Shown: piece by piece, positions 20,927-30,773 of the stretch
Numbering within the stretch: the first letter of the stretch is position 1
Layout of the letters: each line of letters opens with the position of its first letter
Assembly: GCA_033558025.1 (NCBI GenBank)
Contig: JAUCEF010000006.1
Location: 4,278,001 to 4,342,000, forward strand
Direction: 5' to 3'
Length of the DNA: 64,000 bases
Origin: Phytophthora sp. 'mugwort'
Lineage: Eukaryota; Oomycota; Peronosporomycetes; Peronosporales; Peronosporaceae
Notes under the pieces: model-generated
What the model was told of the DNA's origin: nothing
The model's database searches: none
What the model saw: the letters and a program-made list of their open reading frames with translations, nothing else
Made by a program: the position numbers and the translations under genes

Positions 20927-21387
20927 GCGCTTCGAAATCTAGCTTGTTGTCACAAACCCTCTATTACCCTTTCTGATTGAAACACGTATTTAAACAGCGG
21001 CCTCTAACTCAACATAGAAGCCAAGTTATGAGCTAAATTTGAGTGTCCCAAAGCAATTGTCGTGGAGTGTACAGGGGGTAGCGGCAATAGTCACAGGTCA
21101 ACATAGCCTATCTCTCGAATCACATAAGTAGGGGGAGTCGAACCTCGTAATAAGCAGAAAACAATTCGAAAAAGGAAGTACAAATAAACAGGTACCGAAT
21201 ATCGCATGTAGGAGCTACAGCGGTTTAAGGGATACACCCTACAGCGAGCCAATCACGTGAAATACAGGAAATCGCATATAGACAGTCACATCCCAAAATG
21301 CCGGTATATCGGTATTTTGCTGCCCAGATTTTGAACTGCGTCGCTGCATCAGTTTCGAATGGCGCGCGCGCCTCCGAAAGGAAGATT

Positions 21388-22885
21388 AAGCCGCGGTGGC
21401 AGGGGTAGACACGCGCAGCAGTAAAGGTCACCCCAGAGCCCAGGCAAAAGAAGCTCGCGGTAATAGACCACCTAGCTACCACGAAGTGCATACGCAGAAC
21501 CATCGAGCACTTCTAACCTTTCCTAGCTGCTACTGCCTACAACTCCAAACGCACGACTATTCTTCGATGGGCTCGCAACCTTAAACGCCTCGAGGACGCT
21601 GTGGCTAATGGGAAAGGCGAGCACAAGAGGGTGCGCGACAAGGGAATAGCGACTATCCTGTCGAAAGAGAACGGGACCGAGATAGTTCACTGGGTCAATC
21701 AGCTGCGTGGAGACGAGATTTCTGTCTCCACAAAGATACTAACGGACAAGGCATTAGACTTCGCGGAGGGGGCAGGTGTGGAAAACTTCAAGGCGTCCGA
21801 CAAGTGGCTTGGTGGCTTCAAACGCCGCCATCGGTTCAGCTTTCGCTGTCCGACAAGACTAAGCCCATCAACCGCGACACCTAAGTGAGGTAGCAGCCGC
21901 CTTTGCTACTGAGGGTTGATGCAACCGTGCGTGACCTCGGTTACGCATGTTTATAACGTATGTGACGAGGCTAACAAGATGTGCAATTGTATTCTATGAA
22001 TATGTAACCAAAACGATATTGGCGAGACGGGGTCAGAAGACGGTGTGGGTTAAGTGCAGTGGGGCTTCAAAGGAGCGGGCTACCGTCATGCTGCTGGGCG
22101 ACCGTGATAGTAACCGCTGTACGCCTTTCGTCGTGTTCAAGGTAAAACCTTTGAAAGACGCAGCAATGTAAGAAGCGAACAAAGCTCGCCGCTACGGCTT
22201 TGGAATCCTCAACTGGAAGGATGTGAGCACGATTCGCGAGACAACAAGACTTGAGGTGTATGGTAATGCTAAAGGTATTCACGTGCTACCGCTGTATGAT
22301 GTGGTTCTAATTGATTATAACTAAAGTCTGATTAAATGCTTTTATATTTTCGCCACAGGATGGTGGAATGCTGAATTGTTAATCGACTTTCTAAAGTATC
22401 ATTTTGGTAGCCGACTCCTGCAAGAGCCTATCCTGTTCTTGTGGGACGATTTTCAGTGGGCACTGGAAGGCTAGCCTCCAAGAGTATGCGGCTTCCATCA
22501 ACGTTACCTTGCTGAAGGTTCCACCGCACGCCACGCCGGTCTCGCCGCCGGCGGACGTGGCGTGGAACTTTCGTCTGAAGTGTCGACTGCGCCAGTACTG
22601 GCACAGGAATATGCAGCCCAAATAAGAGAGATGAGAATCTCTGGAAAAAAATTCAAGTTGAAACGTCCGAATCGCGCCCAAGGTATGTGGGTGGGTGCGG
22701 CAAGAGTGGGACGAACTGCCCACTTAGCCAACGGTTCCCCTAAGAGTGGGCGTCTACCTAGTGATCATTGCGTTGTTGCTGCCGACTTGATTGCAGAATT
22801 GTAGAAGATATCGTTAACGGAAGGTCGTCCTGTAGACGAAGCAGAGGATTTTGAAGCGACCGACATCTTGGAGGAGGTTTGTTGT
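21388..22885 (+). pseudogene. Pogo/Tigger-like transposase (DDE_1) pseudogene with one intron
   Basis: The N-terminal part (21601-21888) resembles the CENP-B/Tc5-type helix-turn-helix of pogo elements (ATILSKENGTEIVHWVNQLR; ASDKWLGGFKRRH). The catalytic part then appears in several frames: TVWVKCSG, KERATVMLLGD, and FLWDDFSGHW after a frameshift near 22450. Further on come SPPADVAWNFRLKCRLRQYW and the C-terminal FKLKRPNRAQGMWVGAARVG. Between the codons for YGNAKG and WWNAE there is an 84-base GT-AG interval (22275-22358). Removing it restores the family sequence, so it is read as an intron. Stops and frameshifts elsewhere make the copy non-functional. Confidence 0.75.
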
Positions 22886-22904
22886 GGAGCGAACGCCAGA
22901 TGAG

Positions 22905-23222
22905 ATGGTTCACATATCGCAGTTAAAAGGTAGCCACGGTATTATCTGCTGAGTACGAAGCCATCTGGCAACTCGGCTATTTGATTGGATGAACTCACGA
23001 CCGGTCGCTGAGTTCGGGTGGTTACATGAAGATCTTTGCGAAGGGTCGGTCGAGATCCGAGCGAACTTCATTTCACTTGATATTTGTATAGGAATATAGT
23101 TCACAATAGTAGGAGCCCCTTGGGGGATCCCGGGAGATAAAATAATAACAGAGTAACTCTTCCAAGTCCAAGACAAGTGTACACTATCCGGTAAGTCCCT
23201 GCATGGGCTGGATTATGGTTAC
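22905..23222 (+). mobile_element. Degenerate retroelement remnant, possibly Copia RNase H region
   Basis: A stretch around 22950 reads LSAEYEAIWQLGYLI. This resembles the conserved AEYxA...W region of Copia-type RNase H, and weak similarity continues for about 60 codons with stops. It is followed by an LTR-like block. Assignment rests on short similarity only. Confidence 0.3.
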
Positions 23223-23641
23223 TGTTGACACCTGAGAGGCATAGCTTGTAGGGTGTTGACTGGTAGCGCCAAGAGAACTAGGTCGACCCGAGCAAGGGCA
23301 TGTCTCGCCAAGCGCGAAGGAACAATTCCTGCCGAACTCGGCGGGCCGGTACGCCGCACAGCTCGGGTATCTTAACACTTCTAACCGAGAAGCCTTTGCT
23401 CTCGGCGACCCGTCAAAGCGCTAACGTGCCGTCGTCCGCTCCTTAGCGGAGGACACGGGATATCTGAGCCAGAGGCAGTCAGCTAGCTGACCTCTGTGAA
23501 TTGACTGGCTTGGGGCACTTGGTCTCGGCGGAAGCGAGACACCACTGTCCCGGAAGGGCCGAACCGCTAGGGGCAACCCAGCGCAGGCCAACAAGGGCCG
23601 ACTAGCTCGGCTAATGTTGTGTTTCTTGCCTAGTATCTACA
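23223..23641. repeat. LTR-like block, unassigned
   Basis: A GC-rich stretch of about 419 bases begins TGTTGACA and ends ATCTACA, the TG...CA form of an LTR. It contains no open frame of note. Flanking 5-mers (GTTAC and TCTGA) do not match, so there is no target duplication. No second copy was found in the window. Could be a solo LTR or another non-coding repeat. Confidence 0.25.
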
Positions 23642-24199
23642 TCTGACGATTTTGTGTGTGCTGCAACACCACAGGTTGTTGTCTAAACAATACATGACTG
23701 ATGCAATTTTACTCGATTTGAGTTGTGTACCTTTTTATTTGGGTAACACCCTACTTCTGCGTTGGCATTCCTCATGTCATCTAAACCAATTATATGTAGT
23801 GTGTTCGTCTACATGCGAAATGCGGTATTCGTCAGATAAATAAGTCATACTGTTTCTCTTGCGTGAAATGAGCTGCATGTTTTTAATATTAGCCACCTCG
23901 ATATCGATTTCTTATACCAGCCACCTGGATAGGTGGATAGAGGTGGTTGATATTAGAAATCGATCTAGGCAAAATGAATGAAAAATAAAAAGTCGTCCAG
24001 GATATCAGTAAGAAAATGAAATAGGCTTGTTTTTCGCTAGGTTCGACTCCCTGGTTATGCAGTACCTCGAGATAATACTAAGTTATTCGATCCGACCTTC
24101 ACTATTAAAATTCAATTTTTTCTCGCCCGCAATTTAGACGAGCACGAGTCATCATGCACTGCGTGTGCCCTACCTAGAACTCGGCCTACACCTGCGCGG
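23642..24199. other. Non-coding AT-rich spacer
   Basis: No protein similarity was recognised. Around 23890-23970 a CCACCT-containing segment is partly repeated in inverted form (GCCACCTCGATATCGATTTC and a later GAAATCGATC). This could form a small hairpin and may be a transposon relic. Confidence 0.35.
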
Positions 24200-24219
24200 A
24201 CACGGGAGACACCGCCTCT

Positions 24220-24460
24220 AGAGCAGAGGAAAGACCGGCTTACGATGATTGCGGTCACAAACAGCTCCGGCACGGAAAAGCTGCCTTTGGTGCTTCGGGG
24301 GGAGGCGAAGAAACCTCGGTGGCTTGATGACAAGCCATCTTCAGCCATATGAGAAGAGATGTCTGCCAAGGACATCCAAAACTACTCGAAGCACTCTGGG
24401 TTGTACGTCGATAGACTGGAGATCGTCGATCTGCTCAATCCGATTGAACGTACTTAACGT
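24220..24460 (+). pseudogene. Pogo/Tigger-like transposase fragment
   Basis: A short DDE_1 fragment reads RLTMIAVTNSSGTEKLPLV and continues LRGEAKKPRWLDDKPSSA, matching the KERLTML...TGTEK...KPRW segment of pogo/Tigger transposases. After a stop it continues with a degraded RLEIVDLLNPIE-like segment where family members have an LP(K/P)...TSxLQP motif. No start, no HTH and no complete catalytic triad remain. Confidence 0.5.
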
Positions 24461-24479
24461 GAAGCAATGCTTGTCTTAA

Positions 24480-24811
24480 CTATGTACCTTTCAGACTCTG
24501 TCAGATTTGATTGCCTTCTGTATAGCGTGGCCCTTCAGTACTTGAACAATTGGACCTATGACTACAGCCGCTACCGCTTGTACTCCGTTCCGTTATTGTT
24601 GATGGGTACATGTTATTCTGGCGCTGGATTCGTAGAAATATGCAAGACGCTTTTTCTTGGCAAAAAAAGAAAGCTTACAACGAACTCTTTGATTACGTGT
24701 GCTAGTCGTCGCACGGCCCCAAGTCCTCACTCCATAACTTGTGAACGAGTAGTTGCTAGCCGGCACCAGCATTATATATGCCCCCCATTTGAACATTAAA
24801 CAGTAGGTTAC
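24480..24811. other. Unassigned spacer between transposon remnants
   Basis: A frame on the plus strand (24467-24799) has a Leu/Tyr-rich start but no family resemblance. Given its setting it is probably transposon-derived. Nothing else was recognised. Confidence 0.3.
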
Positions 24812-25222
24812 CGCAATTCGCATGTTAACAGTCACACCACATGTACCGAGGGATAGGGATATCGCTAAAAGTTGATGTGTCGAGAATTGACCAATCGGTA
24901 ACAAATTATGTTTATTTAGAAACCGACCGTCCACTTATCGGAGGCCACGAAAGGAGATATTTCGGCTTCGCTTGCAACCTCTCGCGCCTTCATGCATAGC
25001 ATTTGTGTCGATACAGGGATACCTTCGTTTCTAAGATCGTTAACCTGTCGGGGGCGGCCCCGTGGAGGTACGGGCACCATCCGAAAATAACAGTTAGTCA
25101 GTAAATTTCCGGTTTATTTCTTAACATGCGATAATGAATGCGCACTATTATTGATTCCGATTGGTCTATTTTTGGTGTATCACTTAAGATGCGGTATCGC
25201 TTAACATGCGAATGCGGAAATT
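24812..25222 (-). mobile_element. Short pogo-derived element with TIRs and relic HTH
   Basis: About 410 bases are bounded by inverted repeats. The left end reads CCGCAATTCGCATGTTAACA and the reverse complement of the right end reads CCGCATTCGCATGTTAAGC. On the minus strand between about 25075 and 24914 lies a relic CENP-B/Tc5-type HTH: QVNDLRNEGIPVSTQM, then AREVASEAEISPFVASDKW, ended by a stop. This looks like an internally deleted pogo copy that kept its ends and part of its DNA-binding domain. Confidence 0.6.
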
Positions 25223-25514
25223 CCAATTTCCCCCTACCAAGCTCAACAAACAACATTCCCGACAAGTCACTCCGGCCCAGCATGAGCAGCAACCCGTCCA
25301 ACTCGAATTGAACGGGACCGACAAGGAGAGCGCACAGATCTCGTAGCCGTTCTGGCCAAGGCGAGCGACGGCATTCCTAGGAGAGGAGCCTTCGTCGAAG
25401 CCGCCGCCCACTTCTCCTTCACGGAGATCACGATGTCGCGTGTCTGGCGCCGAACAGCTGAGATGGCAAGGATGACGGGATCTATCAATCGTCATCGCGC
25501 ATGAGAGGTCGGTG

Positions 25515-26480
25515 TGGCCGGGCCAAGACGGACTAAGGCGCAGAACTTGAGCGGCAGCGAGACGTGCCGTCCAACCTGCTCTCAACTATTCGCTCGACTG
25601 CGGCAGCGTGCGACTTGCCTCCCACCACATTCTACCGACGGCTGCAAGTGGGGGCCTTCGCCATGCTGTGAGCGTGACAAAGCCCCTCCTTACGGAGGCC
25701 AAAAGCTGGAGAGGTTGCGATTTTGCCTCGGTTACGTTGGAAGGACATGGGTCGTATGTTCGACGATATGTATGAGATGGCGCACGTTGACGAGAAACGC
25801 TTCTACGTGACAGAGGTGAAGAAGCACTTCGCTATCCTAACCGATGAGGACATTCCGTACCGTGCGCTCAAGAGCAAGAGACACAACATCGCTGTGGCTC
25901 GTCCGCGATGGGATGAAGCCGCTGATTCCCATTTTGGCGGGCACCTTGGAATTTGATCGTTCCTGGAGCAGCATCCAACACAACAATCAAGCCGCAATCG
26001 TCCTGCAGGCACAATGGAAACGCGCAATGTGTCCGTCGCTAAGGGCATGCAGCCGTCCATGTTGATCCACAAGGTGCTGCCTGCTGCGCCAAGATGCCGG
26101 CCCCACCAAGCGGCAGTACCGAAACGATCCCGCAATACAGTGCCTCCCCCACGTCTCCCAAGTGATGCCCAGTTTGCCAGGCAACTTGTGGTACAGGGAA
26201 AAGCGTCGTCTTGCGCTTTCAGCAACCCCAATACGCCTGATCTCAGCTGCTGCGACTTCGGCTTTTTTTCCCCGCTATCCAGGCACTCCCACGATTTGGC
26301 AGACTGGGACACTTGACGAGTTGATCGCGACGACGAAGGCCGCGTACTGGGAGCTGCCAGCCTCCACGATCAACGTACCTTCCTATTCCTTCAGTGTGCT
26401 ATGAATTCATGTATTCAGGCAAGCGATAGCAACAAGTACCGAGTCGCTCACATGACAAAGGGTAAAATTGAGTGGGAGGG
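25515..26480 (+). pseudogene. Mariner-like transposase pseudogene
   Basis: Pieces of a mariner-like transposase run collinearly on the plus strand. PPTTFYRRLQVGAF is at about 25620. MYEMAHVDEKRFYVTEVKK, carrying the first catalytic aspartate, starts at about 25770. A VARPRWDEAAD-like segment follows, then TRNVSVAKGMQP. The C-terminal LDELIATTKAAYWELPAST at about 26310-26370 is followed by a frame reading NSCIQASDSNKYRVAHMTKG. The frame changes several times, and the block expected around the second aspartate is badly degraded. The copy is dead. Confidence 0.7.
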
Positions 26481-26719
26481 ACGACTTCCGATGAGCATAC
26501 CATTCTCCCATGCACCTGACGCGTTTTTGCATACGATGGATAATAGATATGAAGTTCAAACACTAAAACCAAATGGAAATTCACTACTATATTTCAGGAA
26601 CAAGCTCAACAGTGGTACATTTACAATAATAACGGAACGAATTAGTATCGATAATCCTTCACGGCATATCACTACAACGAGGGATTATCAGATTTCTTTC
26701 CCCTGCTTTCGAGCAAAGG

Positions 26720-28560
26720 GAAACGAACGAATGTAAACGAGCAGAGGAAAGGAGGCGTCACGTGAATCCTTGCCACCAGTGCACGAGAACCCGCGATGTG
26801 CATGAACAACAGCGGCGGAGAAGCTATTGCTTGATCTTATCCTCGAGGCGCGTGGAGGAAGCCGCGTGACGGTAGCCGAGGATCTCAAGGCGAGTGATTG
26901 GAAGGGCATCGTCACGAAAATTGCAACACAGCACCAATTAAGCGTCGGTGGGTCTGGCCGGCTATGTATTGTGCTGCATTGGTATTAATGTCAATTCGAA
27001 TAGGCGAAAAGTGCAAGAACAAGCATGGGCGTCTGAAGAACTTGTTCAAACAGTTCATACATATGGTGGAAAAGAGAGCAACGCAGTACTTGCCGAACTG
27101 GTATCAACTGTCTGTGAAGACCTCAGCAAGACTGCACGCGACAGGATCGGCCGTGGGAACATTCGCAGCATCAAGCGTAACGCCTTCCCGCACGCGAAGA
27201 TCTGCAATTTGTGTGCGGGTGCTGCGCTCGCCAATGGTCCTCAACGCGGTGACGCTGGGTAAGTCATCGAGTCGCTCACTGGCGAGAAGACATCGTTGCG
27301 TATTGACGCTGTCGGATGCCGATGGTGTCAACGACGGAGAGATCGACGTGGAAGAAGAAGACACGCAACTTTCTCCAGTCACACGTGTTTCACCGAGCGC
27401 AAGTCCAGCGCCACCGTGACAGCCGCAAACGGCAGTCGAGTTCCAACGCTCCCTGGCCACCAGTCATGATCTTGCTGCTCAAACTCTCATCGCTGCGGAG
27501 AAAGACAAAGCAATTACTTCGACAAGGAGGCAAGATACATGGAATTCCAACTCATCCGCCTGTACCAGCACTATTCGACGTAGAGCCTGCGTTCATGCCC
27601 ACTTCGTCTATTGGCTTCATTGATAGGTAATAGTTGGCTTGACGCACTTCCTTTCAATGAACCTCTGGTATTCGACCCACATCTGCCCAACGGTGTAGTC
27701 TCGATGTGTATGCCATCATCAAATCAAATGTTGTTGAACCAACCGCGACCTCAGCACCTTCATTGCTGCCATCGACTTCGTGTTGCATGTATCAGTAGCA
27801 TCGCAATCGCGTATGAGGTTGTGGAAAGTGCAACACGCAAAGATCCACAACTTCACGGTACTGAGCTCGCACATTCAACCACTCGTATGATCTTGAAACG
27901 ATGCTTGATGATCCCAATTGTCCTCTCCATACAATATCTGGTTTTTGAATGGCGGAGATTGTAAAACTGACGAGCGTTCCGCGGTCGTCCCAAACCGTCA
28001 TATGACCATTGCTTCAAGTGATACCGAACCGCGCGGTACGGCTCGAGCGTCTGTGTAATGAGCGCAACCAGCGTCGGCAGGACGAAAAAATCCGTGGGGA
28101 TCCTTTGCATAAATCCACTGTATGCGGGGACCGTTCAGTCGTGTGCGGAGCGCTCTACCTCAGCGTTAGCGTAGCTAACTCGCAGCCTCGTCGTTAGCAA
28201 TGAGAACATTTGTAGATGTCGAGCCTTGCGTGGCTGGATTCGCTGTGCATCAGCCTCAGCAAAAGTACTGGGATGTAAACACCGTCAATAGCGTACAGTG
28301 TTTGGGCAAAATCTGGTCGATAACGAGACTGAATAAAAAACTATTCGTGACCGTATGAAGGTATATATTGACGTATACACGCCGCTTCATCAACGTAACT
28401 GCATAACCGAGCTGTTGAGTCAACAGAGCCATCGATGGAATGAAGGTTAAAATGGTAGATGAGCTAACACGTGTTTTTAGGTCCTCAGGCTTTGCTATTC
28501 GCGTTGGTTGGCCCCAGAAAGTGGTCAATAGGCGGTTTGCGAAATGAGTTTAACATATAC
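26720..28560. mobile_element. PIF/Harbinger-like element, two convergent broken genes
   Basis: On the plus strand near 26820-26940 a segment reads LLLDLILEARGGSRVTVAED and then ASDWKGIVTKIATQHQ, like the Myb/SANT- or MADF-type accessory protein of Harbinger elements. Later pieces of the same frame set run to about 27630. On the minus strand from about 28530 to 27650 lies a DDE_4 (Harbinger) transposase relic. It has YAIDGVYIPV, then GRPRNARQFYNLRHSKTRYC and MERTIGIIKHRFKIIRVVE, matching the NLRHAxxRxxIERxFGxLKxRF block. Both genes contain stops and frameshifts. The two-gene arrangement is normal for this superfamily. Confidence 0.65.
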
Positions 28561-28701
28561 AATACGCAATAAAAGTACATTTTATGTATGCTCGAACAGA
28601 ACTTGATGTCTCCATGAAAGAGGTCGTGTCGTTTCACAATGAATCTGTTCTGCAGTTTTACTCATGATATGTACCACGTAGGTAACGCTGGTATGGTATT
28701 T

Positions 28702-29061
28702 CAGAACTCATAATTCGCAGATATCTCATAGTTCGCACGTTCGACTAGCCAATCACCAGCTAGTACACTAATAAGTACAATGCAGATTTTTACCTTTAAC
28801 TGAAGGTCATAATTTATAGCTCTCCAAAATCAATCGCCTAGGCTGTATCTTTAGGCAGTGTCCACGCCAGATTCGCAAGGAATCAAATTCGCGCCAAGAC
28901 CCCATCTGCAACCTAGGTACCGTATCCACGCCTTGTACCATGTCTCGCACCGGGAGAAAGATATCTATTATACCAGATGCAGGCTAAATTTTGGTGTTCT
29001 TTTTTCTTGCAGCCTTAAACATACGATTTCGATGCAGATTGGGTGCGAACTATGAGTTCTG
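28702..29061. mobile_element. MITE of about 360 bp
   Basis: Terminal inverted repeats of 18 bases match at 17 positions: CAGAACTCATAATTCGCA at the left and the reverse complement of 29044-29061, CAGAACTCATAGTTCGCA, at the right. A second partial copy of the motif (CTCATAGTTCGCA) lies just inside the left end. No coding frame of substance is inside. The flanks do not give a clear target duplication. Confidence 0.6.
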
Positions 29062-29370
29062 TTATGGTATCAACTGATCCTGATAAACATTTGTCAAAGC
29101 CACAAATACTTGTATTACTACAATCGGCATCAAAACCGAAACATGATCGTTTGAACAATACAATAAATTTGAGTAATCCGAGTCAAGACGGCGACATTGA
29201 CCCATGACCGTTCTTGAGGGGATCATAGAAGCTCGATATCAATTGTGGTTATGAGCCGACGGGAGTTCCTACCGAGATTATGACCCTGGTTTACTAAGAA
29301 ATTCGCCTGTTCGAAGCTGGAGCAGGTGTTTCGCAGGGATCCCGTTCATTTTCACTTTTAATTTGGCAAG

Positions 29371-29770
29371 ATGGCGCAAGATGCTTCAACCACAACATCG
29401 GTGAGCAGACATGAACCGCACACCAAAAGCCAGACAGTAAGCGGACCGCGCTCCCCTCCCCCCCACACGTCGGACAAGTACAGTGACTGGGACCTAGACC
29501 AGCTGAAGCTCAAGTGCACCGCAAGAAGCGCGAGTTGTAAAGAATACCAAGATAGAAGATCGTGTGGTCGTTCTGGATGCGTACAACCAGCCCAATGGCG
29601 GTGTTGCGTTGCTCCTAAGTACGTTGCGACTGCGGAAGCGATCTAAAACATCTACGGTTACAGATGAAGTGCGACGTACCGGGCATTGTATGTTCCAGCT
29701 TATAGACGCACTTATCTCCGGCCGCTTCTTTCAGCGCTTTCTTTCTTCTGGAGATGTGTGTCTCTTGTGA
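29371..29770 (+). pseudogene. SAP-like N-terminal gene fragment, frameshifted
   Basis: The first frame reads SDWDLDQLKLKCTAR and continues after a frameshift near 29535 as RVVKNTKIEDRVVVLDAYNQ. This has the spacing of a SAP-type helix-extended-helix (DLxLKxxCxxRxLxxxKNxK). Further on, the second frame has HCMFQLIDALISGRFFQRFL, then a stop. I recall repetitive oomycete proteins with this architecture but cannot name a family with certainty. The setting among transposons suggests a mobile-element accessory gene rather than a host gene. Confidence 0.4.
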
Positions 29771-29784
29771 ACAAATAGAAGATA

Positions 29785-29800
29785 GGGGGGGGGGGGGGGG
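29785..29800. repeat. G16 homopolymer
   Basis: A run of sixteen guanines in non-coding sequence, likely variable in length. The assembled length is uncertain. Confidence 0.9.
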
Positions 29801-30213
29801 TCGTTGTGAGAGGAAGTTGCGGCAGTACTTAACACCCAACGACACCTATGATCGATAGTGATCTGCCGAATCAGATCCAGCGGCGCCCTCCTCACGTAAC
29901 CGGGTACCAAGTGTACCATTTACCGGCTCGGGCGGAGTTACGGTCAAGAGCGGTTCCCCAATCTGTGGCGTCGGAGGCACGGATGACACGTGTACGGCCA
30001 CCGTGGCCCGAGGGACGGTCGCCAGGGGGCTCAGTGAACCCAGAGGATTGTACGCCAGCATACAGAGGGCTAGGTAAGGTAAGGTAGGCTTGTAAAACAA
30101 TCAGTTTATATTGGAGAGCTCAAGTTCCCGTGGGAACCATATCAAAGTTAACTTTAGTTACAAGTTCTTTGTGCTATACAAGACAGCCACCAGACTGAAA
30201 CTCCGCGCGACCG

Positions 30214-30773
30214 ATGTCGTGCGTAAATAACGAGCCGAGATTGCTGAGCAGGAAGGCTATCGAAGAGCTGGCGAACGCCCAGCTGGAGAGTCCAATACCG
30301 GGGCCATCGTCGCCAGGCCTACGTCTCAGATCCCGAATCCTTTCGACGCGCCTCATGGCGGTGAAGGGGATAACGATGCACCCGTGGCTACGGCGAGCCC
30401 AGGGGTGACCGGGTGGCGCGTTTCTGCTGCCCTGGCGCTTCCGCAGCCTCCACGGTTTGAAGGACGAACCATGCAAGACAGGAGAAACTTCATGAGGAGG
30501 TATGACACGTATCTGGCCGCCGTGAACGCGCTGCAAGCCGAGTGGAGTAGCGTCTTCGCGATGCCCCTTGGGGCTTGCGTGGAGTCAAGAACCAAGAGGA
30601 TGATTGCGCGCTACGAGTTTAACACCTCGCAGCCGCAGAGCACCACCGAATCACATTGGGTTGGCTACATCTTACAGGCTATTACTCATACGCATGTGGA
30701 CTACGCGGTGGTGGACGAGTCGGTAAAGACTCTGCGCAGCTGGCAAGTGGCAGAGTTATCAGCCTCTGAATGA
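30214..30773 (+). pseudogene. Ty3/Gypsy-type gag fragment, plus strand
   Basis: Two overlapping plus-strand frames carry a gag-like protein. The second reads LPQPPRFEGRTMQDRRNFMR and then RYDTYLAAVNALQAEWSS, ending VDYAVVDESVKTLRSWQVAE. This matches the capsid region of oomycete Ty3/Gypsy gags as I know them. Only the N-terminal half is present and the frame is changed near 30390. Sequence of a different retroelement in opposite orientation follows immediately. Confidence 0.5.

Larger units (their letters stand above)
19546..21071 (-). mobile_element. Tc1-like DNA transposon with long terminal inverted repeats
   Basis: About 1.5 kb bounded by imperfect inverted repeats of roughly 190-230 bp (left 19551-19735, right 20842-21069). 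Both arms contain AGCTCATAACTTGG next to the ends and a GACAAAACTTAGGGAC-type block at the inner edge. The outermost bases read CACTCCAC, and TA dinucleotides lie at or near both ends, as expected for a TA target duplication. The left arm appears to lack about 16 bases found in the right arm. A broken transposase lies inside on the minus strand. The element sits immediately upstream of the midasin gene. Confidence 0.8.

Noticed and set aside
23223..23641. Calling this block a definite solo LTR
   Set aside because: Ends are TG...CA but there is no target duplication and no second copy in the window, so it is only listed as LTR-like.
24035..24065. GGTTCGACTCCC, similar to the T-arm of a tRNA (a similar sequence lies in reverse at about 21130-21146)
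   Set aside because: No matching acceptor, D or anticodon arm can be drawn around either site, and the T-stems do not pair properly.
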